Origin: Ligula intestinalis
Taxonomy: Eukaryota > Platyhelminthes > Cestoda > Diphyllobothriidea > Diphyllobothriidae
Reading direction: 5' to 3'
Length of the DNA stretch: 64,000 nucleotides
Assembly: GCA_036362985.1 (NCBI GenBank)
Contig: JAYGXS010000008.1
Coordinates: 21,991,398-22,055,397 of the forward strand
Shown here: one piece after another, positions 11,630-23,879 of the stretch
How the letters are laid out: the number at the start of each line of letters is the position of its first letter
Numbering within the stretch: position 1 is the first letter of the stretch
Translations under genes and position numbers: made by a program
The notes under the pieces: generated by a model
Seen by the model: only the letters and a program-made list of their open reading frames with translations
Told to the model about the DNA's origin: nothing
Database searches by the model: none

Positions 11630-14600
11630 AATTTTTTTTAAAAGAAGCCTTAGGCCTCGCAGGTATTACTTACGGCCATGATTTTGATCAAGAAATGTCA
11701 CTGCAATTGTCAGGTGAAATCATAAACACCTCGTTTTCCTTATATTTGAACGCTTTCCTTTCTTTAAATGTATTTTTATGTAGGTCGGGTCTCGGGTTAC
11801 AATCAGCTTCAGATTTTCCTTTAAGTGCGAACAAGTTTACCCCGATTTCCGGGGCTTTCAAGCTTACTTCTGTTCGATTTCTATATTAAAACCTTTACCA
11901 TAAGCGATTTCTTCAAAGCATTTACCAAAAACGGAAAAATTGGGATATGGATTCTTATGAAGACAACAAAGTGGACCGTTAGTTTAGTGTCGATCAAACA
12001 AAACATGCACACAGAAGTTTGATACTGTTAAGCTTAAATAATTTAAAAAATTCCTATCATAAGTTACTTAAATAAAAATCACTTTAATCAGATACTTACC
12101 CGACAAATGCCCGTTCATTTGTATTTTTTCCAAAGTAAAGTGAGGGTAAAATTTGATACTCCACAGAATAGGCCATTTGATTGATAGTCGGCAACCTTCG
12201 AATTCGCTCAAGTGCTACCTGTTTTCCTCAAAGTAAACTGAATCAATCGGACAATTTGCCCTACTAAAAAGCTTTTTTTGAATCAAATCAAATCATCAGA
12301 TCAAAATAAGGATACCAAGTGTATGCCAAACTACTAATTCCAATTTTTATCAAGATATTGCGTGATACTGCTCAACTACTGAGGCAACAGTGTATCTGTA
12401 GTGATCCTTAGCAGCCACATGGAACAAAAGATCAGCCGCTGACGCATGGCACCTTTGGCCTGCGCGGCCACTGCCACCTTGGGCTAGGCGCCAACTCGCT
12501 GACCGTGGCCGCGCACCCACGTTATCTAGCCTTCGGCCATCTCACGGTCGCACTTAGACCACTAGCCAATCAGGCGGCTGCTCTCGTGACTCCGGAATTG
12601 ACGCCCTGGCAGACTGACTGCAGTCCTCCGACAGTTAAAACTCTTTCCCTCTATTCTCCTATCTTTCTGAAAAATACACTAAGCCTAACAATTTGCCTTT
12701 CCCACCGTCTGCTCTCCTCATGTGAAGGAACTATGGGCCTGGAAGATCGTAGTTATGAGGGTTAACTTTCTAAGTTCAACCTCCTATTGACATATCTTTG
12801 CTGAATAACTTGCATACACAGACCACCGTATACGGCGATGCAACACATACGCCACTTTAAAACGTATTGTTGTTCACCCGACGCCGCCACTCGTTTCGCT
12901 GCTGGGCCAACGTGAGTCATGGCAATACCTTCAAGCCAATCAATGTGGGCCATTTCACCGATTGGCTGTAGGCAACAACTGACACTCCTTGCAGGGGGAG
13001 TTAACCAAATAGGTAAAGCCCTTGCCACTGCGGACCATTTCCGTGTGGGGAGAGGACAAGGGCGACTTCAGATCAGAGGAATAATCTATTTTGTACAGAG
13101 AAAATGGAAAACACATTTGAGGAAATTGACTCTCGGACGACCGTGCGTCTGCACTCGAGAGAGGCCCCATCCAAAATGTTTTAGCGTAGCAGTAATCGCG
13201 GTATGGTAATGTGCGTGTCCACTATAGAAAGATGATTCACCAGACCGGATTGGCGTAGGCAGGCTGGTGTGTGCACTTTCTAGCCGCCACAAGTGGTGGA
13301 GCGTTGGTGAACTTTGCAGCACCTGCGATTGGCTATCGCAGAGGTGTTCGAGAACCGCAATTACGTGATCTCATGCATGGCGTCACGCCAGGGATAGAAG
13401 GCGATGCAGAGTCAATTACAACTCACAGCTGCCACAAATAAGCGGCTAGCAGCAAGTGCCCGCAGATACCCTCGTGCAAGTTCGTTGTCGCCCGGTAAAA
13501 ACCTTGTTCAACCGGTTTTCTTAAATCCAGATTTTGGAAACCTTTGTGCTATCCACTTCACAATTATCGACGAAAGTGAATCCAAAAGAGTGTCATCCTT
13601 CCTAAAAATATACAGTTGGTTAACTTACTCATGAAATCATAGGATTTTGCAGGTTACTCCCTGTTACATAAACACAGCCTAAGCTGCGGCCCCCAATGTT
13701 TGGTCTTCATAATAGAGCATATTGCCATTTATGAAGGAATTTAAAGTTTCAAAGAAATACCTTCCGAAAAAATTGAAATCGGGTGTGCAAGGTTAACTTC
13801 AATTTTTTTTGTAGAAGTTGCCCGGTTATGCAAAACCACCGAGTGAATATAGCAGGAAAAGTAAAATTACGTTGGAAAATAACCCTTGTGTAAAGTTTCC
13901 AGCTATATATGCTTCCATATTACGTGCAATGTACTGTATGGCTTTAACCTAACAGCCCAGATTTTGCTTATGTGTTCTAACACTAGAACTGCCAGTTGTT
14001 TCTTTCGTTTTTGCGTCGCTTGAGTTACGTTAAGCTTCGGCAATCACGTTGTCGCCTGATATGACCCATTGGGAGATCATGGGAGTAGTTTATTTACTTA
14101 GCTCACATGCGGACATACCGATCAGTGATAAATTAATTTAAATGGAATTGTCAGATGCAATTCAAAAAACATCCCTTTGTATAAGCTAAGATTAATTCCC
14201 TTCCACCACATTTTTTGTTATTATTTTGAGGTTTTGATATCGAAGAGCTTCAGACCTTATTTTAAATGCTAATTAAGACACTATGATATTCACTGGCTTC
14301 AGTCAATTGATCATAAATAATGATTTTATTCTACGCGCTTACCAAAACCTGCAAAATAAGATGTATTTTAAAAGCATTTACCTCAAAACGAGATTAAAAA
14401 ACACGTTTTCTTTTGAAACTGCCTGTATGTTTCATGGTTTCAGAAACACCCAAACACGTCAAATCATTGCCAAGAACAATTCAGGTCCACAAAAATATTT
14501 TTTTGAATAATAATGCCTTAGATTTATTTAAATTTTTTTAAGAATCAGTCATTTCTTAAAATAAGCTTCAGTTATACATATTTTGGCTTCGGATTTCTGC

Positions 14601-15858
14601 GTACTTTATTTTTGATAATGAAGTCAAGATCAGAATTGGGCATTTTGTCAGTTTATCGATTTACCCAAACATTATGAACACATCTTCTGTTATAAATGAA
14701 AATGCTTACTTTTCTATTTAAATCAGAACAGTTTTCAGTTTATTTGGTAACTTCTGAGCTCAGATCTACAATGAAAAATGCAGAGCACACTGGCAATAAT
14801 ATAAGCGGCGATTTTCGAGAAAACTGTTTCTCAATGTCCCGCGACAACTCACTCAAATATCTGTTATTTTAACTGTTTTCAACTTGATTTGAACTGTACA
14901 ATCTACTAACAAACTGTATACTAATTAAGTCTTCATACGCATTTCTTGTCTGCAACCCTTCAAATATACAATATACATTTTAAATAAGCGTCAAGCCAGT
15001 AGCAGCCTTTAACGTTTATTACTCGATTTTATGGCATAAAACTTGCAAGATTTGCAGAATATAAATTTTTTAAACTAAGTTTGCTCTTTTTCCCAAAATT
15101 ATGCTTTCACATTTAATTACCTCAGTTTCATGGTCATAAAAGCAAATTTTCAGTTTTGTGAATAGATATGACTTAAAGTTTCCTGCTCTTCATGGACGTT
15201 TTTGTATAAAGCAACATGCAGACACAAGAAAACCGTTTTCGCGGCGTTTATTGGCGTAGAAAATACCTCGGATATCAGCAAACGGTGGATTTTGCGCATT
15301 TCCACCTCTATTTAATACCACTATACTGATACGAATGGAAATTAGTTCTAGTAAAACTCATTTTGCGCCTGAATTCAACACGATGAACTAAAAAAAACAA
15401 CCTTAAAGTGTGTTTAATCTCGCAACCTACAACCTTTCATCAGATATTTAATCAACTGTACGATCTAGTCAGGTGTTGAGTATATGTATATATATATATA
15501 GTTTTCATCAAATGGATTTTGGTCCCTGCTTCTAATTCTGTTGTAACGATGAAATTTGCTGTGTAACCGTCTCATTACACCCTTTGGTATCCACAATGAC
15601 TTAAACAGCAAGAAGGGCGTAACAGTGGAAGCCACTCGCATGAGAATTTGCTGTGAACAAAAGCCGGAGTTACTGTCTCGAGCAACATCTGTGCCACTGG
15701 CCTTGTCCAGAGCTGAATTTTTCGGCGCGGGGCGAAGCCTGGGCCTGAGGCGGACTTGCGGTGTCCTTGTCTGTCTCTGTTGCAATGCACTGTCTGATGT
15801 GTGATAGTTGCTTATAAGTGATTTGAGTTGACGCAATTGTGAAGAAACTCGAGGCGTT

Positions 15859-15938
15859 GCGCGGGATTTGAACCCGCGTATGAGAGAAGGCCTTCACTGG
15901 TGGTCAACGCTCTAACCGCTAACCTACGAACGTCCCAC
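15859..15938 (-). repeat. tRNA-like sequence (tRNA-Thr-like), copy B
   Basis: This is the counterpart of 4541-4620. On the minus strand the D-arm (GTTAGCGGTTAGAGC) and T-arm (GCGGG-TTCAAAT-CCCGC) are intact. The 3' flank GCAACGCC can partly pair with the 5' ACGTTCG, better than in copy A, but the anticodon stem does not close. Confidence 0.6.
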
Positions 15939-16092
15939 TTCACTCCATGAATTTACTCACACCTATGTTGATATTATCCGCCCAACTTTACCGCTACATA
16001 TGGAATCCACCAATACGGAACAGCAAGCTGTCTGCCTAAGCAGGATTTCCTGAGCAATCATCTAGAATCCACCTGGATGACTACTAGGATGA

Positions 16093-16321
16093 CTTAATTA
16101 TTAGGAGGTTTGGCAGATTTGCTTAATTTGAGTTGACCCAATTGTGAAAAATCTCGAGGCGTTCGGCGGGATTTGGGCGTTATGTAGCTTAGCGGTTAGA
16201 GCATTGGCCGCCTGTAAAGGCCTTCTCTGATACGCCGGTTCAAATCCCGCCAAACGCTTCGAATTTTTCACAATTGGGTCAACTCAAATTAAGAAAATCT
16301 GCCAAACCTCCTAATTATAAG
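16093..16321 (+). mobile_element. Palindromic element enclosing a tRNA-Thr-like sequence, copy B
   Basis: The inverted arms of about 80 bp are cleaner than in copy A: TTAGGAGGTTTGGCAGATTT on the left pairs with AAATCTGCCAAACCTCC on the right, and TTGACCCAATTGTGAAAAAT with ATTTTTCACAATTGGGTCAA. The central tRNA-like part (16177-16257) reads TAGCTTAGCGGTTAGAGCA (D-arm), GGCC-GCCTGTAAA-GGCC (anticodon-like hairpin with TGT in the loop, hence tRNA-Thr-like), and CGGTTCAAATCCC (T-arm with one mismatch). GCGTT and AACGC can close part of an acceptor stem. A functional tRNA is unlikely. Confidence 0.65.
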
Positions 16322-16930
16322 TGATTGTCACGCGCTTTCACTTTCGGCATGCTTGGGCCAATCGCAAAATTATTCTTTCTTGCACACGTTTGGTCGACAA
16401 TTATGTCTATTTTAGATTTACTGATGAAAGAAAAAAAAGTTTATTTAACCATGGTGTTTTACCGACAACAAAGAATGTTTTTTAAATAGTTTTGAAACCT
16501 ACCGAGCGTTACACCTGAATTCAGCGTTTCTAAACTACGTGCTGTACCCATCCTGTGTAAGGAATTGTGCACTATTGTTGCCTAAGGTGTAGAGAAGGGG
16601 TCACATAGTTCTCATGAATTTTTGCAATTGATGTAAAACATGATGCAACATTAATCAATTTATGGATACGACGTATTATGACATAACACTTCACAGTCTT
16701 AAGAAATCTCATGATAAAACATTTTTGCAAATCAAAAAAATTCACTTCCTACAAGTATAGTTTTCGAAGGAAGCTTATCTGTCAACTAAACTAACACAAG
16801 AAAAAATAATTTTGTTTCATCTTTTTATAAAATATACTTTTGTCTATAAGAGCACTCAAAATCAATCAGTTAAATGCATTCCACGTAAGTAGTATAGATA
16901 TTGTATGTAATATTATACTACATAATATAT

Positions 16931-17267
16931 TCACTCAGAAATGTGAACACCGATCGAAAAGGCTTTCGAACTAAGCAAAGTTAATGTGGTGGTCAGATGT
17001 CCCCAACGGGTGACCAAGAATATAAACCCGATCAGCAGTGACAACAAATGGTAGGTGGCGAGCGGTGATGAACTACAGTTCGATGAAGTGCTCATGACCC
17101 ATCTGATAGACTCCAGTGGTTGACCAACTGCGCCGTCTGTGAGTGTGTTTGTTTGTGTTGTCCGACCAGCTGGTGTTCAAGCTTATGCTTGGCTGATAAA
17201 GGCTAATAAGCCCGAAACTGTTCTTAATCAAGTTACCCCCAGATGCTGTCATACCCCACTTTCTGCT
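16931..17267 (+). mobile_element. SINE-like insertion present only in tandem copy B, with 9-bp target duplication
   Basis: The 337-bp segment is absent from the matching site in copy A (about 5699-5712) and is bracketed by ATAATATAT at 16922-16930 and 17268-17276. Near its 3' end it carries the SINE body: CTGATAA (17193-17199), GGCT-AATA-AGCC hairpin, GAAA (17214-17217). The upstream part differs from the tRNA-headed copies, so it may be a composite or another subfamily. The clean target duplication shows retroposition after the two units diverged. Confidence 0.7.
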
Positions 17268-17624
17268 ATAATATATATATGCTTTATAAGAAACCTGCGC
17301 AATGATATCCCTTCTTCTGCTCTTTTGTTAGAAACGTTTGCCTTATGCAAATATTGTACTCAAAGAAACGGTACCCTGAGATTCATAAAAGATTATAATT
17401 ACGATATTTTACCATCATGAAGTGTTTATTTATAATAAATCGTATTCAGCAGTTTATTAATTTTGCCTATAAAATATACAACACGATCAAAACTATGAGA
17501 CTTCCTCACACCATAGGGTAAAGGTACTTGATGCTAGACATATGTATTGTGCGGGCAGTATAGAAACCTTGAATTCAAGTTTAATGGCTAGTAGGTTGAA
17601 ATATGATTTGACAATTTAGAAATC

Positions 17625-17775
17625 GGCAACAGCAGCGTATGTAGGCACATTCATTACTCCCTACTCTATGCATGATTTCTTATGAAAACGGTAGGTATTG
17701 GGTTTTAATGGGTATGGCATTAGGACACGCAGTAAAATATACTTTAATAAATGCTAAAGGCATTTATATTTTAGG
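17625..17775 (-). mobile_element. MITE-like family 1, remnant in tandem copy B
   Basis: Only one end of the element at 6063-6639 remains (GGCAACAGCAGCGTATG ... AAATGCTAAAGGCATTTATATTTTAG). The rest of the element and about 240 bp beyond it are missing, joined at a TATTTT-like microhomology. Confidence 0.65.
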
Positions 17776-18780
17776 AGAAAAATAAACGAAAGATAACTAC
17801 TTGTATTCGTTTGTTAGACAATAACGCATTCTTTAAATTACATGCTAAAAAGGTACCTCTTGATTAAAAATAATGCAAATTATGAGCTTTTTTACGATTT
17901 TGAGTTTTCCATTCATTATACGTCGCATCCGTCAATTAACTTATGTTACCTATAATGCATACAGCATGCTCCAATCCTGCTGCAATATTTTACGGAAACT
18001 ATGTGAATTCTTCCTCAAATCATAAACCAAAAAGTACTTTTCCTTAAATTGGATGTGCACGATGCGCAGGTTGCAAACCTTGAATTCAGTTGTAGCAGTT
18101 AGTTCGTCTCTAAATTATTTGGCAATTTAGACTTTCTGTTAATCGACAAATACCCTTCTTTAAAGTATATAATTTTAAAAAAGGCGTAAGTTACTATCAA
18201 AAGAATGCGAGAAATACATTTTTGTTTATGTTCTGCATAAAATATATTTAAATTTATAAAGGCAGTCAGAATTAATGATTAAAAGAGATAGTGCGTATGT
18301 AGCCACTTTTTACAGTGCAAAAGTTTTTCAGCAGTCAGAACGGAGCTCGTAAAAAAGGCGGCAGCCTATCGTGAATGAAATGACTTCAGAAAAGACTACA
18401 TGAATATCAGTATGACAACTTAACGCGATTCAGAATGGCGAAATACTATCAATCTCTCCATATGTCAGCATGTTGCATGAATTCTTGACCTTACTGCATT
18501 CAAATTTATAAAGGTAGTCAACATCTAGGCTACAAATGCGTGCTATTCAAGAAGTCACCTTTTATGCCGCTGGTTAAAAAGGTGGCATCCTATAGTAACC
18601 GATATGATTTCACAAGGGATTACACGATAAACCACCTTACAACCTTACTCAATGCCAATTATCGAGAGAGTATAAATCTTTCGCATTTGTCTTGGACCTA
18701 TTCTACTCCTGAACTGTAGCTACTACCTGTACTGTCATCAATATGACCTATGCTGTAACCTCTACACCTTCGAAGAAGTG

Positions 18781-18930
18781 ATGAAGGGGAAATGGCAAAT
18801 GCAAGCGAAACCAGAAAGGCCATTTCTGGCTATTCACCATCATCAGCCAATTATACCCAAACCCAAAAGTAGCGACTCCCGAGCTTCGAGCCCGGGACCT
18901 TTGACCACTGGCGGGTCCACTGCATCGTAC
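18781..18930 (-). mobile_element. tRNA-derived SINE with hammerhead-like core, copy B
   Basis: Minus-strand order: a tRNA-like head with GGGCTCGAAGC near box B, then CTGATGA (18840-18846), a short TGGT..AGCCA hairpin, and GAAA (18823-18826) followed by TGGCC. Both invariant boxes of a hammerhead core are intact here. Stems I and III are not resolved by eye. Confidence 0.65.
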
Positions 18931-19059
18931 ATTTTAAGTAACTATGAAAATGCCTGCAAGTATTCTAGCTAGAGCCCCAAGAACAAAACGGGCCGAACAA
19001 GTTCCTTTAGCTTAGGCGGTGAACGCCCTAGTATCCACTCAAAAAAGTGTTTGGTCTAT

Positions 19060-19165
19060 AGGAGTTAAGGCTAAGACGATAAACCCTAACAGCTACGATC
19101 TTTCACGCCCGGTTTCTTATGTGAAGAGAGAAGACGGTGAGAAGGCCAGAGTGTTATGAACAAAG
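19060..19165 (+). repeat. Dispersed repeat family B, copy in tandem unit B
   Basis: Near-identical to 8177-8290, including AACCCTAACAGCTACGATC and GAAGACGGTGAGAAGG. Confidence 0.55.
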
Positions 19166-20028
19166 ACATTGTTTCCGGAAGAGTAAGAAGGAAGTTTTCA
19201 CTCGATCCGGCATGCTGTTAGGGCGCGTGAGCGCGCGTCCCACTCAGAGCAGATTCCAAAGTGTTCGTCTGTGCAGGACTTGGCCGAGGACGCAGAGCGC
19301 GTCAGGAAGCTGATTGGCCAGACATTTCTCGAGTGCATGTGTGGACCCCAGCAGCCCGAGGGTAAAGGTTGCACCTCGCACTCACCTCGCCGAGCGGGTC
19401 AAGCAACTGGGTCGAACGCGGCTGAGCGACCAAGATTGTCTCTGTCAGATCAAGTCTGTGGCGTCAAGCGTTTGGAGGAGGTGGGATGTAGAATGACTAC
19501 AAGTCCATCAATCAAAACATTGGCCAAAAAGGAATCTGATTATCAAATAAGCTGCTCTCAGGCGACAAATGCTAGTCCGTAACCTAGGCAGGTTAGACAA
19601 GAGAACTATTGTGCGTCGAATTTAGATCGCTTATTTTCGGCTTAAGGTGAGCTTCAGTCGGCCTTTCGAGAAAAGTTGCATTAACAGTCTGAGTTGTGAT
19701 AAGCCAAGAAAAGTTATTTATATGCATCCTTATGGGAATCCACACTTGAGGTATTAACTTTTACTTGGCTAGCTCTTTCATTGTACTTTCACTGTTACTT
19801 TATTGTACATTTTGAGAGCAATATCTTGCTTCCTCACTTTCCAAATTTCACAATGAGTAAGTTTAATATTTCAAGGGTGTAAGATGACAAACATTAAAGA
19901 TCACTGTGGTTTTACCTGACAAAGACGGACGTAGACAGCTTGCCAATAGCGGCGAATATGCAAGTTTAAGGAAGCAGTTTAGAAGAAAAGGATGTAATTA
20001 CTGGATTAAGAGTTTTATTGTCCTGAAG

Positions 20029-20068
20029 TTTCGGATTCCTTCGGGAATTTCTTATCATAAGTAATGGT
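20029..20068 (-). ncRNA. Decayed hammerhead-like motif of a PLE terminal region, copy B
   Basis: The minus strand reads AATTCCCGAAGGAATCCGAAAC TTCAGG across the end of stem II and the GAAAC box (written here in two parts). The CTGATGA box is replaced by ATGATAA. Flanks match 53560-53700, supporting a shared PLE terminal sequence. Confidence 0.45.
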
Positions 20069-20118
20069 AGCATAGTCATAGGCATGCACAGATAGGATTG
20101 AAACATGCACAGGTTGCA

Positions 20119-20376
20119 CGGTTCTGGAGTTAGATTAGGATAGTCTGCGGTGCGAAGCATCGCGCACACCTTCACTTTACATGCGGAAAAACTTACTCTT
20201 AGCAGCCGCGGAAAGCAAATACAAATTCTTTTTTTCAACTTAACACTTACTTCTAAAAACCTCCTTCTCTGCCTATCTTGTATCCTTACCCGCCAAAAAC
20301 CTTTAACCACTGTTTTTGCAGGACAAAGTGCTGGGACTATGGGTATATGAGTGGGCCTTCATAAGTTACTTTTGCC
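20119..20376 (-). mobile_element. MITE-like family 1, one-ended fragment, copy B
   Basis: Counterpart of 9268-9525, ending in CATAAGTTACTTTTGCC, with the second TIR missing in the same way. Confidence 0.65.
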
Positions 20377-20649
20377 TAGAAATCTTTTTAAAACGAAAAG
20401 TACCCCTTCTTCATGTTGCAAATTCAAATAAGGCGTAATCTGCAACCAAGCGGGTACGAGCACATCACATAAATTTGGCTGACATTCTATAACTGTATGT
20501 ATTTGAAGAGTACAAGAAAGAATATTTTCGTGCACGTTTTCTGCAATTTATATTTATTTATTTGCTAGAACACCAATTTACCTCTCAGGATGTGCCGATC
20601 CTGGGTTAATGTTTTTGCGACTCGGTCCCAATCAGCAACCGGCAAGACA

Positions 20650-20830
20650 CCGAACTCGATGGCTCAATGATTAGGACGTCTGCCCCTGACTGGCGAGGCG
20701 CGAGTTCGGAACTTGAGTGCGGTGGCAGTTTCTGCGGCTACACTAGAGTTGGCTGCACGCAGCTGATGAGGGCCAACCGTTTGAAATAGCTATACTACGT
20801 TGCCTGTGTCTGTCAGATGCACAAATATAT
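20650..20830 (+). mobile_element. tRNA-derived SINE, copy B
   Basis: Counterpart of 9795-9972 with box A-like GATGGCTCAATGATTAGG, CTGATGA at 20763-20769 and GAAA at 20783-20786. Confidence 0.6.
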
Positions 20831-21539
20831 ATTTTAATTTATAAGGGCAGTGAAAATCAACGAGTTGAAGGCATATTGCTTAAACAGCCATTTTTACACA
20901 ATATACTTCGGTAGAAGTTTAATTTAGGTTTCAGTGCAGCATGCGCATACAGTAGAGCACAATAAAGCCGAAAAATATGAATACTTATTTAAATACTCAG
21001 ACGGGTGTGCGACGAAAATTCTGGAACCTAGATTAAAACTTCCACCTTTACCTTTTGTAAGCAGTAAGAATGAAGTTCTTTAAAAAGTGAAAGAAATGAC
21101 CTGGAATTAGACTGCATAATGATCAGTAGTACAACACTACTAAAAGTTGGTTTTTAATTGATGATTAATCTTTCGCAAGCTTTTGGCATTTTGCATGAAA
21201 TAACGACCACACTGTTCTCACACAACTTGTCAAAAGCGACAGAAAACGGCAATGTGTACTTGCAGAGCCCCCTCCACCCGTGTAGGGTCTTCCGCTCAGT
21301 AAGGCTTGTCTTTTTGACTTCTTATTTGGGGAACTTCGTGTTGGCGGCTTTAGAGGTCCGACAAGTGCAGACAAACTACGACTTAGTGGTTTTATATGCT
21401 GAGGCTCTGCCTTTCTTTCATCAAGCAACTGACTTCATCCGTCTCGCAATTAAACACACTTTTCACCTAAGAGCAAACAGCTGTACCGACACAGACAAAA
21501 AGTCTTCTTCCGCTAGAATTACTTTGTTCTAATTTAACG

Positions 21540-22270
21540 ACAAGTTTCGATGTTCACCATATAATTGCGTTCCATCCAAATCCCCAAAAAGGATAACGCA
21601 ACAGCAGGAGCGCAAAAACAGAAGTCTAGTACGGCATACTGGAAGCAAGCAAAACGTTTCAACCATGCACAAGATTGGACCAATCGTATAGTGTCCCCAT
21701 GCGAGTATCGAACCGATCGCCTTTCTGACTCATCCACCTAACCGCAAATTGCGCGTGTCATCACTACGCGCACCGTATGTAGGCAGATCGATAGCGTGGG
21801 GTGGTAGCGACTCGTCCGCGCAGGCTGCAAGCGAGTAGGTTAGGCTGGCCCCTAACAAACACTTTTCCTCTGCTTCCACCTGATATCTTGGCTGAAAGTC
21901 CTAGTGATAAAGGGGTAGTAAGTACACAAGTAAATTTGCCCCAATAATTCTTGAGGTCGGCCCAGTTTCAGAAGGCACGATGAATACTGAAGAATAGGTG
22001 ATGATAGGACAAAGACCTTCTCACCTAAAACCACAGCTCCTACCTTAGTTAAACTTTGGTTCATAGATGAACATCCATTAGGCAACGTAGCCATTTAGGT
22101 AGACCAACTCCATAGAACGATAGTATGGTTTCTCGGTGAAAGTTAAGTTGGTCGTCCACCTTAGACACAACTAACCCCAGACTTCTTTCTTGAGGGAGGT
22201 ACAGTATTGAGAGTACTCCAAAAAAATTTCCATGACGGAATATAACCTGGTACTTTAGCATTTATTCTGC
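21540..22270 (-). repeat. Second dispersed repeat with tRNA-like head, copy B
   Basis: Counterpart of 10690-11420, only about 1-2% different by eye. The same family recurs, more diverged, at 27100-27560. Confidence 0.4.
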
Positions 22271-23030
22271 TAGGTTATTTTGAGCAATTTACTGGATTTA
22301 ATAATAAGAAAGGCTGAATTGTGGCAAGCTGCCTTCTTAGTTAAAGTAAAGGAGCGAAATAGGCACTGATTCTGAAGAAATCATAAGTAAGTTTGAAATT
22401 AAGAAAGGGCCTATGCCATAAAGTATGAAACAACCAAACGTTTGTTTCTTTTAATATGTATTGTGCTATGGATGAACTCCACAAAGCGTCGAAAAACTGG
22501 AACAATGATTCCTTCAAGTACTAAATAATTTTTTCCAAAGTTGTTCAAATGGAAGCGAAGCCAAGTTAAAGGAATCGCATTATTTTCAGAAACAAGCAAG
22601 GATTTAGGTTCTAAAAATTATGTTATATTTATCCTGTGAAGTTTATTCGCAAAAATATCCGTAAAAACAGTTTTGTCGGAATTTTTGTTTTATTGCGCAG
22701 CAAAGTGTTGTATATTTTACCGCGATATTACTGAAAAGAGGGTTTTATTGAATGTAAGTCATTTATAAATATAGTTTTATTTCTTTATATATCAAGAAAT
22801 TGGTTCCATTCCGTTTTCAGCGTAACAAAATATACAAATTTATTGGTCTAATCTAGAGCTTTATTTACATTTCCGAAACTTGGGATTTATCGGAAAAATT
22901 TTATGCTGCTCATTACTATTTCAAAGTTGTCGTAAATGCGTTCGTGCCGGTAGGTGAGTAATGATCAAGCCTTTACAGACTTAGGCAATTTTCTTCCAGC
23001 ATCCGCAATACTCTAATATTAATTGGGTTT
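22250..23030 (+). repeat. AT-rich dispersed repeat family A, copy 1
   Basis: Shares ordered blocks with 31230-32640 and 37060-38330: GGAATCGCATTATTTTCAG, TTACCGCGATATTACTG / TTATTGAATGTAA, and CTCATTACTATTT near the end. No ORF of interest. The common right end of the tandem units lies inside this repeat, which could explain why the assembly broke there. Confidence 0.55.
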
Positions 23031-23800
23031 AGTTTTTTGTCTATTATTCAGTTTATTTATCTAATATAATTTAAGTTCAGCGCAGTTTTTTGGTTAGCTA
23101 ATTTAGTTTAGCATACAGTAGTTATTTAAGCATATTTATCTAACGTTGATTGAATCTAACTAAACAAAAAAGAAACAAATAGGGCTCAAAGGTACCATTT
23201 GACTAGGTGCCAGGGGTATCTGAGTTGAGTGACCAACTAAACTTTTACTGGTTTCTCTGATGGTCGCATTTTCAGGCGATTGCTTGGAGGTATTTAGATT
23301 GCGGATCACGAGGCCGCAACGGCTTCCTCTAAATGCAGCCTTAAATAATGCCGTCATAACTGTGAAATCACGTTAGAGGACTCTTTTTGCATGCGTGTGT
23401 GTGCCTATGTGTGGCAACAGTGATCTGTCATCTAACACTTCAGGCTCGTCTTTGACCGCACAGACAGATAAAATTACACCAAAATAATGATGAGGTCAGA
23501 AGCGAAGAATGTCATTACCTCATTGATAAAGACAGTTTATCGAATTCCATGAACGAATTACGCTGTTGTCTACACTGGCCACACCATTGAAGTCTATAGA
23601 AGGGCACACAGCAGAACAAATGCTGGTCATTGTTGACTTCGTCTCCCCCTATCGTATGTCTTCAGATGAAAGCGGCGGCTGCCAAAGCGACCAACAGTCA
23701 GCAACGTGAGCCACATGCAAATAGAAAACAGGAGCCGTCAACGCAGAGGGGTGGTAGATGCTATGCAAGTCTGCTGCAGCTTAATTAACGGTGCACTACT
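23030..23800. other. No gene recognised
   Basis: The stretch begins with a TTTAG/TTAGTT-rich low-complexity segment (23030-23160), also seen at 36610-36700 and 39190-39480. The rest (23160-23800) has no recognisable domain. CAACAGTCAGCAACGTGAGCC at 23695 loosely resembles 30755-30785. Confidence 0.4.
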
Positions 23801-23879
23801 TGGAGTCGCACACAGGCCGGAGCAAGCCATAAGGCGTCAGAAACCGAAAGACCCACTGCCACGGCAAGAAAAATCATGA

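Larger units (their letters stand above)
11630..22378. repeat. Large tandem unit, copy B (~10.7 kb)
   Basis: Direct repeat of 239-11529, starting at the identical base after a gap. Unlike copy A it continues without a gap past the shared end (GCACTGATTCTGAAG, ending 22378) into 22379 onward. Differences from A include a 337-bp SINE-like insertion (16931-17267), a deletion of about 680 bp at ~17775, a loss of about 60 bp near 12580, and many single-base changes concentrated in the middle. Confidence 0.9.
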
